The notes under the pieces: model-generated
Told to the model about the DNA's origin: nothing
What the model saw: only the letters and a program-made list of their open reading frames with translations
Databases searched by the model: none
Program-made: the position numbers and the translations under genes
Assembly: GCF_003286415.2 (NCBI RefSeq)
Contig: NZ_CP043450.1
Span: 5,518,001-5,582,000 of the forward strand
Length of the DNA stretch: 64,000 nt
Direction of reading: 5' to 3'
Origin: Mucilaginibacter rubeus
Lineage (GTDB): Bacteria; Bacteroidota; Bacteroidia; Sphingobacteriales; Sphingobacteriaceae
Shown here: positions 60,187-64,000 of the stretch, piece by piece
How positions within the stretch are numbered: position 1 is the stretch's first letter
Layout: the number at the start of each line of letters is the position of its first letter

Positions 60187-61284
60187 ATGCGCGGTTTTGG
60201 ATTTTCCAAATTTAAGCCCAACCAAATCCCTAAAGGCGGATTTGACGAATTACTAAAATTATTCCTCGAGTTGCTCAATTATACATCGGGCGATGCCGGC
60301 GAAGCTTTGGCCTGGCTTAACGAACTCGACAAACAATACAACCTCACCAACGATGATTATGGCATGGGCGATTTCATCGATGAGCTGAAACAGAAAGGCT
60401 ATCTTGATGAGGACAATCAAAACGGTGAATTTAAGATCACAGCGAAAACCGAGCAGAGCATCAGGCAATCTGCCCTGGAAGAGATCTTTGGCAAACTAAA
60501 AAAATCGGGCAAAGGCAATCACCGCTCACCACAATCGGGCCAGGGCGATGAAAAAAATGCCGAGCGCCGCGAGTTTGAGTTTGGCGACAGTCTGGACCAG
60601 ATAGATATGACCCAATCTATCCATAACGCCCAGGTTAATCACGGTATAGGCGATTTCATGATGACCGAACGCGATCTTGAAGTAGAGGAAATGGATTACA
60701 AAACCCTTACTTCAACCGTGCTCATGATTGATATTTCGCACTCCATGATCCTTTATGGCGAGGACAGGATAACGCCGGCCAAAAAAGTAGCTATGGCCCT
60801 TGCCGAACTGATCCGCACCAAATACCCTAAAGACACACTGGATATTGTAGTATTTGGTAACGACGCATGGCCTATAACCCTGCAGGATTTGCCTTACTTA
60901 CAGGTTGGCCCCTACCATACCAATACTTATGCAGGTTTGGAACTGGCTACCGATTTGCTCCGCAGGCGTAAAACGCACAACAAACAAATTTTCATGATCA
61001 CCGATGGTAAGCCAACCTGCTTAAAAGAAGGTACCAGGTATTATAAAAACAGCATCGGGCTGGACAGAAAAGTGGTTAATAAAACCCTTAACATGGCCGC
61101 TCAATGTAAACGGTTAAAGATCCCTATAACTACATTTATGATAGCTAAAGACCCTTATTTGCAGCAGTTTGTTCGTAAATTCACTGAAACAAACGGCGGC
61201 AAAGCGTTTTACAGCTCGCTGAACGGCTTAGGTGAATACATTTTTGAGGATTACATCAGAAACAGGAGAAGGACTGTTAGATAA
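60187..61284 (+). CDS. VWA-domain protein (partner of MoxR-like ATPase)
   Basis: About 365 aa from ATG 60187 (MRGFGFSKFKPNQIPKGG); a longer frame starts at 60094 inside the spacer. An N-terminal helical domain with a low-complexity charged linker (about 110-145) precedes a C-terminal von Willebrand A domain with the MIDAS motif DISHSM (Asp-x-Ser-x-Ser) and NTYAGLELATDLL/FMITDGKPT. VWA-MoxR pairs act as chaperone/metal-insertion systems. It is followed by the ATPase gene after a repeat-filled spacer. Confidence 0.85.
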   Translation: MRGFGFSKFKPNQIPKGGFDELLKLFLELLNYTSGDAGEALAWLNELDKQYNLTNDDYGMGDFIDELKQKGYLDEDNQNGEFKITAKTEQSIRQSALEEIFGKLKKSGKGNHRSPQSGQGDEKNAERREFEFGDSLDQIDMTQSIHNAQVNHGIGDFMMTERDLEVEEMDYKTLTSTVLMIDISHSMILYGEDRITPAKKVAMALAELIRTKYPKDTLDIVVFGNDAWPITLQDLPYLQVGPYHTNTYAGLELATDLLRRRKTHNKQIFMITDGKPTCLKEGTRYYKNSIGLDRKVVNKTLNMAAQCKRLKIPITTFMIAKDPYLQQFVRKFTETNGGKAFYSSLNGLGEYIFEDYIRNRRRTVR

Positions 61285-61426
61285 GTCTTTAGTCTGAAGT
61301 CCGAGGTCGGAAAGTCCGAAAGATGATCGACCAACTTTTAAAAAACGTTCGGACTTGCGTACTTTCCGACTTCCAGATCACAATAAAAACACTTCCGGAC
61401 TTTCGGTCTTTCCGACTTTCGGACTA
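61283..61426. repeat. AGTCCGAAAGTC-type inverted repeat
   Basis: AGTCCGAGGTCGGAAAGTCC (from 61299) imperfectly mirrors GGACTTTCGGTCTTTCCGAC and TTTCGGACT (to 61426), with a further copy CGTTCGGACTTGCG in the middle. It lies between the VWA and MoxR-like genes of one apparent operon, like the atp-operon spacers. Confidence 0.75.
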
Positions 61427-61437
61427 TAAAAAATAGA

Positions 61438-62943
61438 ATGAGTAAATTATTAGATATTAAAACCCTCGGCCAATTAAAGCAAACTGGCTATAAAAGCCGC
61501 TCGGTTAAAGACGAATTACGTGCCAACCTAATTGAACAGCTTAAAAAACGCGAAGGCGGCTTTGAAGGCATCATAGGTTTTGAAGATACTGTTATTCCGG
61601 ACCTGCAAACTGCTATCCTGTCGCGCCATAATATTTTACTATTAGGTTTACGCGGCCAGGCTAAAACACGTATTGCCCGCTTGCTGGTTAACCTGCTTGA
61701 CGAGTATATTCCATATATTGAAGGATCAGAATTATTTGATGACCCTTACAATCCTATTTCATGGTTTGGGCACAGCATCATAACCGAAAAAGGTGATGAT
61801 ACCCCTATCGGCTGGATTCACCGTTCTGAGCGTTATACCGAAAAACTGGCGACGCCAGACGTTACCGTTGCTGATTTAATTGGCGACGTTGACCCAATTA
61901 AAGCGGCTACCTTAAAGCTAACTTATTCCGACGAACGCGTTATCCATTTCGGCTTAATTCCTCGTGCGCACCGTGGCATTTTCGTAATTAACGAGCTGCC
62001 CGATCTTCAGGCCCGTATCCAGGTATCACTATTTAACATCCTACAGGAGAAAGATATCCAGATCCGCGGTTTTAAATTGCGTTTACCACTGGATATCCAG
62101 TTTGTGTTTACCGCCAATCCCGAAGATTATACCAACCGTGGTTCGATAGTTACGCCATTAAAAGACCGTATTGAAAGCCAGATCCTGACGCATTACCCAC
62201 GTTCGGTTGAAATTTCACGCAAAATCACTCAGCAGGAAGCTTCGCTTACCGACGATCAGCGTATAGCTATCGAAGCCGATGGCCTGGTAAAAAATTTGGT
62301 TGAGCAAATCGCGTTTGAAGCCCGCAACTCAGAATATATCGACAAAAAATCGGGTGTATCAGCACGTTTAACCATTTCTGCTTACGAAAACCTGATCAGC
62401 AATGCCGAGCGCAGGATGATCATCAATCACGAAAAAACAACCTTTGTACGTATCACCGACTTTTTAGGAGTGATCCCTGCCATTACCGGTAAAATTGAGC
62501 TGGTTTACGAGGGCGAACTGGAAGGTCCGGGCAAGGTTGCAAACATCCTGATAGGCAAAGCTATCAAGAGTTTGCTATTATCATTCTTCCCTGATCCTGA
62601 AAAGGCTAAAAAAGCAAAGGCCCCTAATCCGTACGCCGCTATCATTAACTGGTTTGGCGACGGTAACAATGTAGCTTTGGTTGATGATATGCCAATGCAG
62701 GAGTACAAAAAGGCACTGGAAGAAGTTGCAGGCTTGAAAGACCTGGTTAAAAAGGTCCACCCGCGCCTGAGCGAAAGTCAGCAATTGCTACTCATGGAAT
62801 TTGTACTTCACGGCCTTTCAGAGTTTTCACAATTGAATAAAGGTTTCCTTGATAATGGCTTCGCGTTTTCGGATATGTTTAACAGTTTGTTTAACTTGCA
62901 GCCCGATGACGACGACCTTGATATTGACGACGACCGTTACTAA
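61438..62943 (+). CDS. MoxR-like AAA+ ATPase
   Basis: 501 aa. Walker A is non-classical, GLRGQAKTRIAR (GxxGxxKT), and Walker B reads GIFVINELPDL with Asn-Glu in place of Asp-Glu; sensor FVFTANPEDYTNRG and RIESQILTHYP are as in magnesium-chelatase/MoxR AAA+ proteins. The C-terminal half is a helical lid, ending in an acidic tail (DDDDLDIDDD). Works with the VWA protein 153 bp upstream. Substitutions in Walker motifs are worth noting but occur in this branch. Confidence 0.85.
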   Translation: MSKLLDIKTLGQLKQTGYKSRSVKDELRANLIEQLKKREGGFEGIIGFEDTVIPDLQTAILSRHNILLLGLRGQAKTRIARLLVNLLDEYIPYIEGSELFDDPYNPISWFGHSIITEKGDDTPIGWIHRSERYTEKLATPDVTVADLIGDVDPIKAATLKLTYSDERVIHFGLIPRAHRGIFVINELPDLQARIQVSLFNILQEKDIQIRGFKLRLPLDIQFVFTANPEDYTNRGSIVTPLKDRIESQILTHYPRSVEISRKITQQEASLTDDQRIAIEADGLVKNLVEQIAFEARNSEYIDKKSGVSARLTISAYENLISNAERRMIINHEKTTFVRITDFLGVIPAITGKIELVYEGELEGPGKVANILIGKAIKSLLLSFFPDPEKAKKAKAPNPYAAIINWFGDGNNVALVDDMPMQEYKKALEEVAGLKDLVKKVHPRLSESQQLLLMEFVLHGLSEFSQLNKGFLDNGFAFSDMFNSLFNLQPDDDDLDIDDDRY

Positions 62944-62958
62944 ATATATAGCGCTGAT

Positions 62959-64000
62959 ATGATTTTTAAAGCGCTGAGTATTTTATTCTGGATCATAATT
63001 GAGCTGCTGGTTGACCGGTATGTTTTACAGGGCATCCGCGGCGCATTCCAAAAATGGCGATTGCTGCAATCAAAAGCATTCGCCATTTTTTATTGGACAA
63101 CATCTGGGCTTACGATAGCCGCGCTTTTAACAGGCGGTTATATCACCATTGCCGGTACCGGCGTACGTGCCGGTTGCTTGCTGGCAACATTTATCCTGCT
63201 CATCTGCAAATTAACTTTTATACTGTTCATTTTTGCCGATGATATCAGACGAAAAATAGTACTAAAACGCAACAAAACTGCAGCTGCAACTAAAATTCAA
63301 GCCACTCCTGAAACAGCTCCTGCCACTGCCACTACTACTGCTACTTCGAACACTGATTCCATCCCCCGATCAGAGTTCCTTTTAAAAGCCGGGCTACTTG
63401 CTGCTGCAGTGCCACTGGCTGCAATTAAAACGGCAATGCCTAAGGGCTCCTATGATTATCATGTACTATATCAGACCATGTACCTGCCCAACCTGCCAAA
63501 GGCTTTTGACGGCCTAAGGATTGGGCAGATCTCAGATATTCATTCAGGCAGTTTTTATAACAAAAAAGCTGTACTTGGCGGCGTTGAAATGCTCTTAAAA
63601 GAAAAAACCGACCTGATATTTTTCACCGGAGATCTTGTTAACGGCGAAGCAACCGAAATGACAGATTACCAGGATATTTTCAGTAAGGTAAAAGCCCCGC
63701 TCGGTGTTTTCTCTACCCTTGGCAATCATGATTATGGCGATTATGGGTATTGGAGTACTCTCGCCGACAAGAATAAAAATCACCAGGATTTGATAGCTAC
63801 CCATAAAAACATGGGCTGGGATCTGCTACTTAACGAAAACCGGAGGCTTAAGATTGATGGAGAAGAAATAGGCATATTAGGTATCGAAAACTGGAGTGAA
63901 TACAGCAGGTTCCCGAAATACGGCCGAATGGATCTGGCAGTAAAAAATACCGATGATTTGCCGGTAAAGCTTTTGCTTTCGCATGATCCATCGCATTGGC
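62959..64000 (+). CDS. Metallophosphoesterase with membrane anchor (C-terminus cut by window edge)
   Basis: At least 347 codons from ATG 62959, no stop in the window. Several N-terminal hydrophobic segments (ALSILFWIIIELLV, TTSGLTIAALLTGGYI and others) are followed by an Ala/Thr-rich linker and a calcineurin-like domain: IGQISDIHSGSF (metal ligands Asp and His), FFTGDLVNG, TLGNHDYGD and LLSHDPSHW. It acts on phosphoesters on the outer face of the membrane (orientation inferred). It starts 15 bp after the MoxR-like gene, so it is probably in that operon. Confidence 0.85.
   Translation, partial: MIFKALSILFWIIIELLVDRYVLQGIRGAFQKWRLLQSKAFAIFYWTTSGLTIAALLTGGYITIAGTGVRAGCLLATFILLICKLTFILFIFADDIRRKIVLKRNKTAAATKIQATPETAPATATTTATSNTDSIPRSEFLLKAGLLAAAVPLAAIKTAMPKGSYDYHVLYQTMYLPNLPKAFDGLRIGQISDIHSGSFYNKKAVLGGVEMLLKEKTDLIFFTGDLVNGEATEMTDYQDIFSKVKAPLGVFSTLGNHDYGDYGYWSTLADKNKNHQDLIATHKNMGWDLLLNENRRLKIDGEEIGILGIENWSEYSRFPKYGRMDLAVKNTDDLPVKLLLSHDPSHW

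Noticed and set aside
1..64000. CRISPR arrays, rRNA and tRNA genes
   Set aside because: No regularly spaced direct repeats with unique spacers, no rRNA stretches and no foldable tRNA were seen. The palindromic repeats are dispersed, not arrayed.

Overview
The window reads as a chromosomal stretch of a Bacteroidota bacterium, most likely Sphingobacteriaceae (Mucilaginibacter/Pedobacter-like; the genus is inferred). The support is gldB, gldK-gldL-gldM-gldN and a PorW/SprE-like protein of the type IX secretion system (T9SS), an F-ATPase operon without atpD and atpC, DUF4349, DUF4271 and FAS1 proteins, TAnnTTTG-type -7 promoter boxes, and little Shine-Dalgarno sequence.

Layout. 1-5750: truncated nadE, gldB and small membrane or lipoprotein genes. 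5842-11722 (minus): ATP synthase operon atpZ, an AtpI-like gene, atpB, atpE, atpF, atpH, atpA, atpG. 11768-19042 (plus): PorW/SprE-like TPR lipoprotein, class A penicillin-binding protein, uvrC. 20102-24826 (minus): the T9SS core operon gldK, gldL, gldM, gldN. 25082-28666 (minus): hemD, a DUF4271 protein, a secreted protein and a flavin reductase. The last lies between two direct repeats, one of which holds a decayed start of the secreted-protein gene.

28887-51886 is a mobile island of about 23 kb inserted at the first codons of hemW. The left junction keeps an orphaned promoter box plus ATGGCAGG, the same 8 bases that open intact hemW at the right junction. The right part is the mobilization and maintenance core: tyrosine integrase, a membrane protein, an HTH protein, primase-helicase, toprim protein, MobC, relaxase and a coiled-coil membrane protein. 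A compact three-way-junction sequence upstream of mobC is an oriT candidate. The left part is cargo that looks like anti-phage defence: (a) a 1021-aa HD plus Hsp90-type ATPase protein; (b) an unrecognised three-gene unit of nuclease-like, membrane-anchored and CCxxH/nuclease-like proteins; (c) a Septu-like ATPase plus HNH nuclease with a third, HEPN-like gene; (d) a TIGR04141/DUF6119-like protein with a membrane-anchored partner. A second copy of the island's left-end sequence at 32587 suggests two related elements in tandem.

51887-64000 is core chromosome again: hemW, a fasciclin protein, two tandem JmjC/cupin_8 paralogs, a phytanoyl-CoA dioxygenase divergent from an AraC regulator, a NadR-like adenylyltransferase, an NTF2-like secreted protein, a PfkB sugar kinase, a VWA protein with a MoxR-like ATPase, and a truncated metallophosphoesterase. 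Several families of palindromic intergenic repeats (starting GTCATTGCGAGG, GTCATTTCGAA, CCCTCCCTTGGGAGGG, TTGTCTGAACC, AGTCCGAAAGTC) are scattered through the core parts and were not noticed in the island. I saw no rRNA, tRNA or CRISPR array.
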